64,000 nt of DNA, from positions 62,001 through 126,000 of the forward strand of contig NW_026776913.1 in the NCBI RefSeq assembly GCF_030936135.1, in the 5' to 3' direction. Numbering within the stretch: the stretch's first letter is position 1; each line of letters opens with the position of its first letter. Below the pieces are notes generated by a model that worked only from the letters and a program-made list of their open reading frames with translations, did not search any database and was not told the origin of the DNA. This document shows positions 40,318 to 52,241 of this stretch, one piece after another. The DNA is from Gavia stellata. Lineage: Eukaryota > Chordata > Aves > Gaviiformes > Gaviidae. A program made the position numbers and the translations under genes.

Positions 40318-41489
40318 ATGGGATCTCCCCTGCACGCTGCCTGCACGGTTGGCTCTTCTTCCAAAGCTGGTGTTAAGAAGAACAAAAGCCCAAAAGGGCT
40401 CATTGATCCACGGATTTGGGAGCAAAAACCTCCTTGTCACATCATGCCCTTTTAGAGACCAAGGGATGGATTTTGAACTGATCTCTGTGTGTGTCTAGTG
40501 ACAGTGGGGATGGTGAGTGTCACTGAGGGACATACCCAGGGCAAAGCCATCAGGGTGAGCATCTCCTGCCTCGAGCAGGAGGGACGGACAAGACAATGGT
40601 CAAGTCTCTTCCAACCTGAGTTATTCTGTCATGCAGTGAGTCTTTTCCATGAAGATAGGATAGGCAGAGGAAGGAGAAAAGAGAGAGAGGCAGAAGTAGA
40701 GAGATGAAATGTGCCAATATAAAGACAGTAGTTCTTCTGATCAATGCTTCTCCAATTGAACAAAAGATAAGAGAATTTATTTTGCTAAGGGGCTGCATAA
40801 AACAATTAACAGAGAGCAAGGGCGTGTAATCAGCTTGCCAGTACATGCTCTTGCTGCTGTTAATAAAAAACTATGAAAAAAAATCATGAAATTTCATGAA
40901 AAGCCAGCCATGCTGGAAAGGAAGACTTTTCCAGCTATTACATTGAGGTCTTTTCTGCAGAGCTGTCAAGTTTCTCCTAAAAATCTACATGCAGGGCTGG
41001 ATTCAGTTACCCACACAGAGATGGTCGCTGCCCTTTGGAGCTGAAGCACCCACGTGGGAAATGCGTCCCAGGACGTCTGGGAGCCCTTCTGGAGCCTGAG
41101 CTGGCAGGCAGGCAGAGTACCTCGGGGTGGTGGAAGGCATCACCTGCCTTGAACACTGCTGGGCAGAGCTGCGACGAGGCCTCTCCAGCACAGCAGCACG
41201 CTGTGTCCCCTTGGGTGCTGGCTGTGAGGTCAGGTCTGAGCAGCCAGCAGTGGGGAGACAGATACTCTGAGGTCTCGAAAGCCATTGCAATGCTGCCCCC
41301 AACAAGATGACAGATTTGGGGAGGTCAGGGGGAGCTGGGACAAGATTTGGAGGAGGGCAGAGAGGTTTGGCCAACAAAGATGAAAGGTTTTGAAGAGGAA
41401 AGATGCGTTTGGGTAATCCTGATGCCACTGTGATACTGACTGAGAAAACATTCACGTGAGGCCTTTACCCTCTTTCTAAGCAGTAACCT
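40318..41489. other. Intergenic, no gene recognised
   Basis: Includes an AT-rich part at about 40,700-40,980. No supported gene. The right end leads into a CCCTAA-rich stretch. Confidence 0.4.
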
Positions 41490-41715
41490 GAAGCCCTAAC
41501 CCTACCCCAAAATGGCACCCTTCACCCTGACAGGAATCCACTGCTCTAATCCCTAACCTCAAACCTTACCTCTAAACCAAAGCCCCAAACCAGAAACTCC
41601 TCCTCCTACCCTGTTACTCACTCCAATTCCCAGCCTTTATCCCTGCCATTAAATGCTAGCCTTGACCCTCACCCTCCCCACAGCCCTACACAAACCCTAA
41701 TCCACAAAGCGAGCC
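41490..41715. repeat. Degenerate CCCTAA-rich (telomere-like) tract
   Basis: The plus strand is C-rich and repeats variants of CCCTAA: CCCTAACCCTACCCC, AATCCCTAACCTC, AAACCTTACCTCTAAACC, AAACCCTAATCC. The hexamer is broken up by many substitutions, as in old interstitial telomeric sequence, but chance C-richness is possible. Confidence 0.5.
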
Positions 41716-41769
41716 CCTCCCCGGCACTAACTGGACACCCTCAGCAGAACACCAAACCCTCCCCAAAGC

Positions 41770-43210
41770 CCAACAGGGCCAAGGTCTTTGTCCTCTGGGC
41801 TATGGCAGTTGCCTCTGCTACTGACACCTACCAGGAGAAACCCGGAGGCTCTGGACTTTGGTTCTTCCTCGCCCCTTCTGGGGAGGCCGGGAAGTGTTGT
41901 GCTGTTTTTCCGCACTTGGCATTGCTCATCCTCACATCCCCCTGCCCCCAGGAAGAGCCCTGAGCCACACGTGAGGGACCAGCTCTGCCTGCCCAGGGCC
42001 TGGGGCTCAGGGTTTGGCCTTTCTGCTTCATCTAACAATCCAAGGGCTTTCTCAGCATTACAGCCACCTGCACAGTGCCTTTGCCTCCCTGCAATCACAG
42101 CCTCCAGTTATCGGCTCTAACGAGTCCCTGGGGAGGCTCTGTCAGTAATGGCCCTCAGTGGGACCCAGTAATGCTTCAAGGTTCTTTAGCTTTTGCTTCT
42201 GCCTTTGACTTCTTGAGAGGCTTGATCCCTCTCATCATCAGAGGTTCATGGACTACAGGCCCAAATACACCGTGGGGCTCATTAAAACACAGAAAGCCTT
42301 ACGGAGCTATTTCCCTGCATGTCACTTTCTTCAAGTCTTCAAGACTTGTGCAGCTAATTGGAATCATTTCATAGTGCAGTTAAAGAGGAAGATTTCAAAG
42401 TGCCCCTAATAAAAAATACATTTTTTAAAATGTTACATTTTATTCCTTTCATTTTAAAGAAGAGGTGACAGCAGCATTCTCCAGTTGATATTGACCCAGA
42501 GTGTCGGGGAGGAAAAGCAGTCCCTTGAGGCCTGACACTGCACGGACACCCTTGCTCCTCACCTCCCCAGCCCCACCATTTCTGCCCTTGGCCACCTGGG
42601 ACTTGCCTCACTTTGCCTTCGATCAGACTTCTCGGGACTCTGGGAGCTGAATGTTACAGCGCCATTGCACCACCTCCCACCTGCTTTCCTTAGAGAACTG
42701 CCTGCACACCGGCACAGAGGGAATGTTCCTCTTTGCAAGCAAAGAGAAGGAAAGCATGGAAAAGTTTCATAAACATTAAAACGCACTCCTCAGCCACACA
42801 TAAAGTAGAAGCTAGGTCTCATGAGGCTGACTTTCTACAAGGGATAATCTCATGAGAAATGCTTTAGATAGGGAGATACAAAAAAGTAAATATCAACATA
42901 ATTAAAGAGTTGGCTCTTAAAGAGAGACAATTAGACTACTGAAGGACAGGCAGGCTTTTAGTCCCTGAAGCTCAAAGCAGCAGCGCAGTTGAGAGGTACC
43001 TGAATGAACAAAGAGAAAGGGAAGGAGAAAACTGGAGAATAATGGAAAGGGCCTTTGCCCAGGCATTTGTCATCTGACACAACGGCTTTAGAAATGGTCT
43101 TTGTATCAGGGCAGGGGAAAGTCTATGAAAGATCAGAGAAATGAAAGACAGCGTAGGACAGGCAGAAGAGTGGTATTGAAGTTACAGGGGAAGGTCAGCA
43201 TTTCCTTGGA
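41770..43210 (+). repeat. Copy 1 of a 1.4-kb duplicated block (contains repeat Y)
   Basis: Aligns in the same orientation with 57,740-59,112. Shared landmarks are GGTCTTTGTCCTCTGGGCT, CAATCCAAGGGCTTT, TCGGCTCTAACGAGTCCCTG, GGAGGCTCTGTCAGTAATGG and the later GAGCTCAAAGCAG-type stretch. There are many substitutions and some indels. No gene is recognised in it. It lies 1.7 kb downstream of OR gene 2. Confidence 0.75.
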
Positions 43211-43338
43211 ATATGCCTTTTGAAAGGTCATGGGATTGGTAGAGGTCTCTTGTGAGTGAGGACAAAGCAATGGTGCACCCCTCTTGGAAGGAGGCCAAAA
43301 GTGCAGCCCAGGGAACCCCAGGCTGTACAAGCTCACTT

Positions 43339-43945
43339 CACAGAATCACAGAATCACAGAATCACTAAGGTTGGAAAAGACCTGTAAAATCATCAAGTCC
43401 AACCATCAACCTACAAACACCACCATGCCCATTAAACCATGTCTCACAATGCCTCGTCCACACGTTTTTTGAACACCTCCAAGGATGGTGACTCCAGCAC
43501 TTCCCTGGGCAGCTTATTCCATTGTCTTACCACTCTCTCAGTAAAGAAATTTTTTCTAATATCGAGTCTAAACCTCCCCTGGTGCAACTTGAGGCCATTT
43601 CCTCTTGTCCTGTCACTCGTCACTTGGGAGAAGAGGCCAACACCCACCTCTCTGCAACCCCCTTTCAGGTAATTGTAGAGAGCGATGAGGTCTCCCCTCA
43701 GCCTCCTCTTCTGCAGACTGAACAACCCCAGTTCCCTCAGCCGCTCCTCATAAGACTTGTGCTCCAGACACCTCACGAGCTTTCTCGCCCTTCTCTGGAC
43801 ACACTCCAGCACCTCAATGTCCTTCTTGTATTGAGGGGCCCAAAACTGAACACAGTATTCAAGGTACGGCCTCACCAGCGCCGAGTACAGGTGTACTCGT
43901 TTGGTGAGGAGTGTGCCATCAGTTAGAGGCCCCTTGGGTGACATT
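43339..43945 (-). mobile_element. CR1 LINE, 3' end, relatively young
   Basis: Minus-strand CR1 3' end with three TCACAGAA tail units at 43,339 onwards. About 170 codons of ORF2 remain open, with [39 protein letters not shown] and [20 protein letters not shown]. The open frame suggests it is younger than most copies here. It is 5'-truncated. Confidence 0.9.
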
Positions 43946-43949
43946 TCTG

Positions 43950-45130
43950 GCACCTTGAAAGAGAAGAATTTGTCCAAAAGCAGTCAGCATGGACTCACCA
44001 AGGGTGAATCATGCCTCACCGACTTGATTGCCTTCATGATGAAGTAGCTGCATTTGTGCATGAGGGGAGAACAGTGGATGTTGTTTACCTCAGCTTAAGC
44101 AAGACTTGTGGCATGGTCTCCCTCAATATTCTTCTACCCAAGTTAGGTTCTTACAGTCTGGATGGGTTGACAAACAGATGGGTGAAGCACCAGTTGGATG
44201 ATCACGCTGAGAGAGCAGTGGTGACGGGGTCATACCCTACCTGGAGGCCACTGGGACATACTGGGGCAATGTGGGGCAGCACAGGGGACTGAGACCTGCG
44301 CAGTTTAATACATTTATCTATGACTTGGAGGAGGTAACTCTCACCTTGTTTGTCGATGACCCTAAATTGGGAGGACCATTGCTGTGCCCTAGGGATGCCA
44401 TAGAGGGGAAACTGGAGAGGTGGGAGGACCGTCCTGTCAGAACCTTCATGGGATAGAAGGTGGCCAAATGGCAGGTCCTGGACCTGGGACAGACTAACGC
44501 CCTGCAGTGGTAGGGGCTGAGGACTGCCTGGCTGGGGATCAGCTCTGCGTAAATGGCCCTGGTGGTGCTGGAGGACAGAAAGCAAATTAGAACATCTGTA
44601 CACTACCATGTAAATTTCTGGGCCTCATGTGTGGCAGGGGAGGAGGGAGTGAGCGGCTGTGTGGCTGCTGGGCTATTGGCCAGAAATAACCCATTACAGC
44701 AAGGAACATGTTGATAGCTGGGAGCGAGTTCAGAGGAAGACCGCCAAGATGCTCAGGGGCTTGAGGACTTACATTGGAGGAGGAACTGAGGGACAAGTCC
44801 TTGTTCAGCCTGGAGAAGGGAAGGCCTCAGGAATATCAGCCTGCCAGTCACTGTGGGGATGTTTTCAGGGAGATGGAACCAGTCTTGTCATCGTGACCTT
44901 TGGCAGGAGGATAATCAACAATAGTCAAGTGTTGAAATAAGGACTAGTCAGGCTGGAGATAAGGAAAAACATTTTCTCCATGAGGGCATCCAAGCATCAG
45001 AGCAGGTTTCCCAGAGACATTGTGCCATCTCTGTCCTTGGATGCTTTCAGCCTTCACTGGATAAAGCCTTAAGCAACATGGTCTGACTCCATAGCTGCTT
45101 CTGCCATGAGCAGGAGGTCAGAGCAGAGAC
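43950..45130 (+). mobile_element. CR1 LINE fragment, RT to 3' end
   Basis: Plus-strand CR1 starting near [19 protein letters not shown]-like text, through VDVVYLSLSK, an FVDDPKLGG box near 44,350, and the C-terminal region ending near 45,130. Frames are much broken, so it is older than the minus-strand copy it abuts. Confidence 0.75.
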
Positions 45131-45239
45131 CCCCTGGAGTCCCATTCAGAAGAGTGGAAAACTAAATGATGCTGCAGTTCCTTCCCCTCTGGGTCTTCCC
45201 TTGATGAGAGTAGGGAAAGTTTTCAGTTCCACATGACCA

Positions 45240-45645
45240 CCATGGAAGTAAGTCAGATGTTAGTATGGTCAGAGCAGCTGCAGCTTGCTTATCCGCTTCC
45301 AGGCAGTGTTGCTCAGATGCAGGGCTGCTTGACAGCTATCCCCAAACAGCCCTGATCATTCCCTTTGCTTCACCTTTCATTCCCCTTTTCACTCTTTTCC
45401 CACCTCTCAAGCCCTACTCTTCAATCATCCTTATCCCTTCCCATGTAAAATCCAACTCCTTTTCACCGTTTCCCCACTGGCCCTGCCTTGGCTTCACTTT
45501 GGACCTTCCTTTGGTGGTTCTGAGATGGTTACCACGGTACTTTCTACCTTGGTTAGCAGCTCCATTACACTAGTAGTCTTCTTGTCATCTGTAGTGTTCT
45601 GATCTTGTTGGAGGCACCACGACTCAGGATGACCATTGGCACACG
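45240..45645 (+). repeat. Unnamed dispersed repeat X (copy 2)
   Basis: Matches 49,550-49,945 directly and 6,525-6,960 in reverse. As at 49.1-49.9 kb, it directly follows a CR1 3' end. Confidence 0.55.
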
Positions 45646-45711
45646 TGCTTTAACAGCTGGACTGTTGGAGCTTCAGTCCAGAGAGACCTTGACACACCTG
45701 GAGATTTGGCC

Positions 45712-45960
45712 ATGTCCTGGACCAAGCTGGGGTGGAGTTAACGTTCCCCATAGCAGCCCTCATGGTGCTCAGCTTTGTATTTGTAGCCGGAGTGCTGTTG
45801 CTACCACACCGCTGTTTTGGCTCTTGCTTAGCAGTGCTGGTACAGCATCAAGGCTACCTCTCCAACCTCCCTCCCCTGCAAAGGCCTGGGGAGGTGGGCA
45901 AGGGCTTGGGAGGGGACAGAAAGTGTTTTGGGTGCTCTTGGGATGTGTCCTTCACACAAT
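45712..45960 (+). mobile_element. ERVL-type LTR fragment (fossil)
   Basis: Starts TGTCCTGG and follows the layout of an avian ERVL LTR 5' part (GAGTTAACGTTCCCCAT, TTGTATTTGTAGC, GCAGTGCTGGTACAGCATCAAGGC). Only a part is present, with no internal region. Old. Confidence 0.5.
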
Positions 45961-46839
45961 GATGTGTTTTGCATCGGTCTAAGGCTATCCACTGTGGAAA
46001 GTGGACTTATGAGGAGGTAAGATGGCCTTAATATACAGGTGAGGAATGTCTTCTATGTTGTATTGAACTATGTCTACCTTTGGTTTTGTTTGTTGGCAAG
46101 TAAGAAACTTCCTTCTGTGCCTGTGTGCAGCTCGTTCTCCAGGTGAAACAGTGGGAACTGGTGCCAAGGGGCTGAAACATGCAGCTGCAGGCTTTAGTTG
46201 AGAAGACTCTGTTTGTACAGCACTGCTGTAAGGCGCACATGATTGAAGATAGAAATGGTGGAGTTGGTGGAAGGTACCAAGACTGCCCATATAGTTTCTG
46301 CCATAAAGGGTAGTGACTTCCATATATATTCCTCGGCAGTTAGGATATGCTCTCTTTCAAAATCAGTTGCAGATTGCTGCTATCACTTAAGGTTTATGCA
46401 GAAAAATAAAGGGAAGTGGGAAAAGAATAAATTCTTTCTTCCTGTTGGTGAATGATGAACTCTTTTCACTTTGAATACACTCCTGAAAGCTCTCAAATGA
46501 ACCACATAAAACCAGAAAATCAGGAAAATTGGCTTGTTAGGGCGTTTTTCATGTTCGAGTGCCCTCTGGAGCCAACTTCCTGAACTGCAGATCCTGAAAG
46601 ATTGAACAGGCCTCTAGAGAAGGAGAAGCAGAAGCAAACCTCCACATTTCTGAGGGGGTTAGTGAGCCCCACCAAGCGCCATCACTGCAGAGACCATGGA
46701 GGGAACGATGGACAAGGTGACCATCCCTGGGGGCTGGTGAAAGAGGAAGTCAAAGGTGACAGATAAGAGGTGGAAAATGAAATGTGGGGGTGGCTCTGAT
46801 GCCAAGCAGGCCCTTGATGTCTTTCTCTAAGGAGGATGA
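45961..46839. other. Intergenic, no gene recognised
   Basis: AT-rich in the middle; I see no gene or named repeat. Confidence 0.35.
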
Positions 46840-47185
46840 CCTAGTCCTGACCCCCATCACCATGCAAAAGGCATCCTGTCCCTCACTGGATGCTCAGGGC
46901 TCTTCCTATGAGCAGTGGGATGTGGGGTGCGCAATGACAAGTGCAGGACAGCGGTCGCACAGCTGCCAGCCTCTATGAAGGATGAGGAGGCAAGAAAGCA
47001 CTGGGGCTGTAAGGAAATGGTGACCTTCTTGGAAGAGGCAGAAGTGACAGCGAAGAGGACAAGGACCCCACTTGTGTTATTGAGAGGTCCCAGACCCACC
47101 AAGACTCTCAGCTGTCCCCACCGCAGGCTTTCCTACACTGTCCTATGCCTGTGCCTGTTTCCCAGCAGATTTAACCACCTACCAT
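46840..47185 (-). repeat. Unnamed dispersed repeat Y (copy 2, minus)
   Basis: The reverse complement aligns with 57,620-57,960 (CAGGAAAACAGG...GACAG..TGCGATGG, CTGTCCTGCACTTG(T/G)CATTG, CAGGAAGGGCCCTGA-like text). Confidence 0.5.
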
Positions 47186-47189
47186 GACT

Positions 47190-48108
47190 TCCTGAATACA
47201 GTAATACAATAAATTCAGTAAGTTTGCAGATGATGGTGAAATAGGAGGAGGTCTGGATTTGATTGAGGGTGGAGAGGCCTTATAGAGAGAACTGGATAGA
47301 CTGGAGAGCTGGGCAATCGCCAACCACATCAAATTTAACAGGAGCAAGAGCTGGATTCTCCACCTGGGATGCAGTAATCCGAGTTATACATACAAATTGG
47401 GGGAGGAGAGGCTGAAGAGCAGCCCTGCAGAAAGAGATCTGGGGTTTTTGGGTTCAGGGCAAATTGAATAGGAGTCAATAGTGTGCCGTGGCAGCCAAAA
47501 GGGCCACCCGTGTCCTGGGGTGCATCAAGCACATCATCGCTAGCTGGTGGAGGGAGGTGATTGTCCCACTCCGCACTGCACTGGTACGGCCCCACCTCAA
47601 GTGCTGTGTGCTGTTTGGGGCACCTCAGTAGAAGAAGGACACCAAAGTATTAAAGTGTGTCCAGGGAAGGGCAACCAAGGTGGTGAAAGGTCTCGAGGGC
47701 AAGACTTGGGAGCAGTGGCTGAGGTCACTTGATTTGTTCAGCTTGGAGAAGAGAAGGCTGAGGGGTGAGCTCATCGCAGTCTACAACTTCCTCAAGGAGG
47801 GCAGCGGAGAGGGAGATGCTGATCTCCCCTCTCTGGTGACCAGCGATAGGACCCGAGGAAATGGAATGGAGCTGCGTCAGGGGACGTTCAGATTGGACAT
47901 GAGTAAAAGGTTCTTCACTGAGAGGGCTGTTAGTCATGGGAACAGGCTCCCGAGGGAAGTGCTCACGGTACCAAGCCTGTCAGAGTTCAAGGAGCGTCTT
48001 GAAAACATATGTCATGTGCTTTAGTTTTAAGTAGTCCTGGTGAGGATTAGGGAGTTGGACTCAATGATCCTTATGGGTCCCTTCCAACATTAGATATTCG
48101 ATGATTCC
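47190..48108 (+). mobile_element. CR1 LINE, 3' end with tail
   Basis: Plus-strand CR1 from just before an FADDGEIGGG-like RT box (about 47,220) to the 3' terminus, which reads GGACTCAATGATCCTTATGG, GGTCCCTTCCAACATTAGATATTCGATGATTCC. About 110 codons of the C-terminal ORF2 region remain open ([40 protein letters not shown]). Confidence 0.85.
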
Positions 48109-48124
48109 TTGACTTCATCAGGTC

Positions 48125-48480
48125 AATTCTGTCTTTTACATGCAGTTGTTGATCTTCAGAATGAGACTCATTCTATAGAAACGCTGTTGCTGGTACCAGT
48201 TGCAAAACCGATTGTCTGACTGCAGGATCTGCCCAATTCTTTTCAAACCTTTTCCCCTCAATAGCAGGATGGAGAAGAATACCATCTGCACCCTCCTGCC
48301 CTTGACCATCACACCCAGAGCAGCGTAGTCATGCTTGCTACTTTCCAGGTCTCCTAGGACAACATCAGTGGTTCTCGTGTGGAAGAGCAGAAGGGGTTAA
48401 CATTCCAAGATCAGGACAAGCTTCCGCAGCCTCCCAGCAATGCACCCCTTGATCAAGGACAGCTGACAGAGCTCCTTAGA
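48125..48480 (-). mobile_element. CR1-type ORF1 esterase fragment
   Basis: Minus-strand translation gives TTDVVLGDLESSKHDYAALG followed by a VMVKGRRVQMVFFSILLL block, matching the SGNH-esterase-like domain that bird CR1 and related LINEs carry in ORF1 ('TNDV...ALG..VKG...VVFSSILPV'). It is a fragment with stops, on the opposite strand to the CR1 3' end beside it. The remainder up to about 48,720 may belong to it. Confidence 0.6.
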
Positions 48481-49129
48481 AGCTGCTAGAGCTTGCCAGC
48501 AGCTTGTCAGAAGTCTACGTCTCCTCTGACTCTTCTTACTTGGCAGCCAAAGGCCCCTTGAATGTCCTCAGAGGGCTCCATGGATCTTCAAGATGCAGGT
48601 TCACTAAGGCTCTCAAAAAAGTCCCCAGAAGACATTGTCAGGACTCCATTCGGCCAAGAGCTGAGGAACTCGGGGTGATTCCAGTATTGATCCTGAAGTG
48701 AGCCCGAGGTTGGTCTAGAGGCATCCGAAGGTGCTTTCCAGCATGAATGGGTTTGTGATTCTGTCATCTCTCATAATAGCTACTGCAATTCTTGCAGTCA
48801 TCAATTCCTCCTCTGCATCTGGATTAGCACCAAGCATGGTAACCCTAGAGCCACACCCTCTCAATGGTGTCAGGATGCCACTTAGGACTGAAACATTTTA
48901 TGTTCAAAGTTTCATTGTGGATGACTCTTTGTTTTCAGACAGAACAGGCCCTTCTCACAGCCTGAAACACCTGTGCATTGCAACATGATGCCAAATGAGA
49001 GGGATGCAATCAGAAAGTCATGACACGAGGGTAATGATGTTATAACATCTGAGGGGTCCTTGGGAAAGCCAGTAAAAACTCAAAATGCCCTAAAAATCTC
49101 AGACATGATTTGTAAGGTTGGCTTTGCCA
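48481..49129. other. Intergenic, mostly unassigned
   Basis: No gene recognised. The first 200 bases may be a continuation of the ORF1 fragment. Confidence 0.35.
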
Positions 49130-49490
49130 CTATGGCAGTCTGAGGGAGCTGGGTTTGTTCAGTGGGGAGAAGAGAAGGCTTTGGGGACACCTGGGGACAG
49201 CCTTTCCACACCTACCAGGAGATCACCAGGAAGAGGCAGCCAGGCTCTCCTTCCCTGTTGTGAATGATGGGAGGGTGAGGGCCAATGGACTTCACTTGAA
49301 ACACCTGAGGAAAAGCTCTTTACCCATGAAGAGGGTCAAGCCCTGAGGCAGGTTGCCCAGAGAGGTTGTGCTCTGTCAATCCTTGGATGTTTTCAAGTCT
49401 CACACAAATAAAACTCTGAGCCACCTGGTGTGACTTGATAGCTGACCTTGCTGGGAGCAGCAGGTTGGCTCTCGTGCAGCATGAGGGACT
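49130..49490 (+). mobile_element. CR1 LINE, 3' fragment
   Basis: Plus-strand CR1 C-terminal and 3' region: 'AGGGAGCTGGGTTTGTTCAG' with AGAGAAGGC, and further on AGGTTGCCCAGAGAGGTTGT. The frames are broken. Confidence 0.75.
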
Positions 49491-49549
49491 GCCCATTTCC
49501 TTCCACCACAGGGCTTCCCTGAACCATGCTAGGGAAAGCACTCAGCTTC

Positions 49550-49945
49550 CCCATGACCATGGAGGTGAGCAAACCTAAGTTTGGTCAGATCATCTTTCTT
49601 GTCTCGTGCAAGTCACCACTGCTTACCTGGAGAGCTACTTGGCAGGTACCTCCAAACAGCCTCGATCATGTCCTTTGCTTCATCTTCTCTTTTCTTTTCC
49701 CCTCTTTTCCCCCATCAGAGCTCTGCCCTTTGGTCATCCTTACCTCCTCGCATACAAACAGCCCACCTGTGTTTGCTCTTCCCACACTGGTCTTGCCTTT
49801 GCTTGCTCTGTAGCTCTTTCTGAGATGGGCAGCATGGAGAATTCTATATTGGAAAGCAATTCCATTAAACTAATACCTCATTTTACCATTTGTAGTGCCC
49901 TGCAATGCATGCTGTTGTCTCTTGAGAGACACCACAATCAGGGTG
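49550..49945 (+). repeat. Unnamed dispersed repeat X (copy 3)
   Basis: Matches 45,240-45,645 and, reversed, 6,525-6,960. A short open frame of about 95 codons is present but is not shared by the other copies, so I do not treat it as a gene. Confidence 0.55.
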
Positions 49946-50059
49946 AGCCATTTGCACAAACAGCTGACAAAACAGTGACTCAGTCCATGAGGACCTGGAG
50001 GATCTCTGGGATTCAGCCAACAGAAACCTCCTGAATTTACAAGGAGAAGCCACTAGTCC

Positions 50060-50450
50060 TGTATCGGAGGGGGAAGAATAACCCTGTACCTCAGGGCAGG
50101 CTGGTACCCAACTGGCTGAGCAGGGACCCAAAGCAGAAGGGCCTGGGCCCAACAAGGGATGCCGTATGACCCAGTAGCACGTGCTCACAAGAAGAAAGAT
50201 CAGCTGTGTTAGGAATGATGTGTTCACCCAGACAGTGGGAGTTATCGTCCTCGTCGAGTGAGCACCGTTGTGGCCACATTTGGAGTAGTGTGTCCCTCTG
50301 TGGGGTTTCCTGCTCTAGGCAATTCGGGAGGAACTGGAGAGTGCCCAGAAGAGCTCTGCAGAGATGGGGGTCGGGGTCTAGTGCCCTCCTTGGGGGTGCT
50401 GAGGCACCTGGGTGTTTGTCTGGTGGGTTTAGACTGGACATGAGAGAAAG
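50060..50450 (+). mobile_element. CR1-like LINE fragment
   Basis: Degraded RT C-terminal text in plus orientation (CCACATTTGGAGTAGTGTGT, GCAATTCGGGAGGAACTGGA). It corresponds to the minus-strand piece at 6,005-6,500 and passes into repeat Y. Confidence 0.6.
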
Positions 50451-51040
50451 AAATGCCACTCCAAGGGCAGTGCTGTGATACAAGAGGGAGCCTGGGCCAG
50501 CCCAAGGCTTTGTGCTTCAAGGAACAGCCAGGGATGGCGGAGAGGAATCAGTAAAGGCGGTGAGATACTCAGGTGAGAACAAGAGGATGGAGTGTCCACA
50601 GCCTTCAGGGAAACAGGGCCAGGCGTACACACCATAGGACAGCCTTGGGTGGAGACGGTCGAGGGAGCTGGCAATGCCGAAAGCCCCCAACAGAGCTGAC
50701 GTCCTCCTCCCCTTGGCTGTGGCTGTTGTCTGTGCCAGCCAGGGCCTTCCAGTAGGAACTTCATCGTTACAGCAGGAGGGCCTCATGGACTCCTCTTCCC
50801 TACCCAGGAGCCTGGCTAGTTTCAAACCGTGTTTTTGCACTTGCTCAGGGATCTTCCTGGGGATGTGTGATGGAGGGATGTTCCTTGACCACACTGCCCC
50901 AGGAAAAGCCCCGAGCAACGTGTCAGGGAAAATCGCATTCTCTGGGAATGAGTTGTGTATGTGACACATTGCCCCAAGCAATGTGTGAGGCACCAAATGG
51001 CATTCTCTGTGATGCCGACTGGGGTGTCTGTCACCCAACT
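50430..51040 (+). repeat. Unnamed dispersed repeat Y (copy 3)
   Basis: Matches 57,470-57,960 directly and 5,640-5,995 in reverse (GAAATGCCACTCCAAGGGCA, GGCTTTGTGCTTCAAGGAAC, GTGTCCACAGCCTTCAGGGA). Confidence 0.6.
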
Positions 51041-52185
51041 ACCCTGAATGGGAATTGCTTTCCTGGTGGTCCTGTGATTTTCTTGGCAGCCCTGGCATCT
51101 CATGTAGCTCTGTGGGCCTGGATTTGAACATTACATTGAGCAGCTGCCTTGAATTCTGTACCACAATGTGGGGATGAACATGAGACAGCTGCCAATACAG
51201 TCAGTGAAGGTCTAGTGAATCCAACACCTGGAGGAGAGGAAGAAAGAGATGGAGCTCTCCCTGTGGCATACGACTCCATTCCATCCTATGAATATCGCTA
51301 TAGGCTGACCTGAACATAATGAGTAGGGACAGGTTCAGTTGCCCTTAATTTGGGCAGCAGCTGTCCTTTCAGTTGGCCAAAGGAAATTCCCAAGAGCCTC
51401 CAAGAAGATGCCCCAGATGTTGGCCTGTCTCTACATCAGCCTGCACGTATCTTCAATCTGTCTCTATTAGCGGCACATATCTTTGACCACCTCTGGCACC
51501 TCAGATGTCACCAGACAACTGCATCTGAACAGCTCACTCCTGGCCTCCAGCTCCATTAATTACCATGGGAGCTGAGAGCAGGAGCTCACATGCAGGTGCC
51601 TATTGTGTGTCCACCTGAAGGGGGGCAGGAGGAATCCCACCTGCTGTGGGTCTGTGGTGTGCATGGGAGGGAGCTGAGTGCCCTTCCAGCCCCAGCACTC
51701 CAAACCCAGGATGAGATGCCTTGTCGGGCTCAGCTGCATCCCTTCCCTCAGCAGGGGTAAAGGAGATCCCTGCCTGTCCCTGTCTGGCTGTCCTGTCTAA
51801 AGATGGGCCAAGAAAAGTTGATATTTAGGCGTGACTCTGTCTCTCAGCAGGGAAATGACAGTGCTGGGAAGAAGTGTCTCTCCCCAGCTGCGGGAGGGAA
51901 CCTCAGTGATTGCTCCAGCCTGTTTCACAGCAGGTTCCCCTGGAGCCCCAGGGACCCCTGGGGGGAGCCCCGAGGGGCAGAGAAAGTGCCGCCTTGGGCT
52001 GCTCCTCTGCTGCTGAGCTGGGCCGGGCTCCTGGGATGGAGGGAGCTCATGGCAAGCGGGCAGCACTGCCGAGAGACAGCTCTGCCCAGGAGCAGCTCCT
52101 CTGCAGAGCGCAGCAGGGCTGAGGGCACTGCCTGCAGGCACCGAGGGGAGAGGATCAAGGCAGAGAGAGGTTAAAGGCAGTCTGG
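51041..52185. other. Intergenic, no gene recognised
   Basis: No supported gene or repeat; becomes GC-rich towards the right. Confidence 0.35.
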
Positions 52186-52241
52186 GGTGGGAGGACAGAG
52201 GCGAGCTCACTGGAGGAGAAATCTTCACAGCCCTTGACACG
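52186..52241 (+). other. Candidate 5' non-coding exon of OR gene 3
   Basis: A near-perfect splice donor, CACG|GTAAGTCTC, occurs at 52,242, and OR gene 3 has a clear acceptor at 54,018 in the same orientation. A first exon ending at 52,241 joined to 54,019 would give the usual two-exon OR gene layout. The left edge is arbitrary and there is no transcript evidence. Confidence 0.35.
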
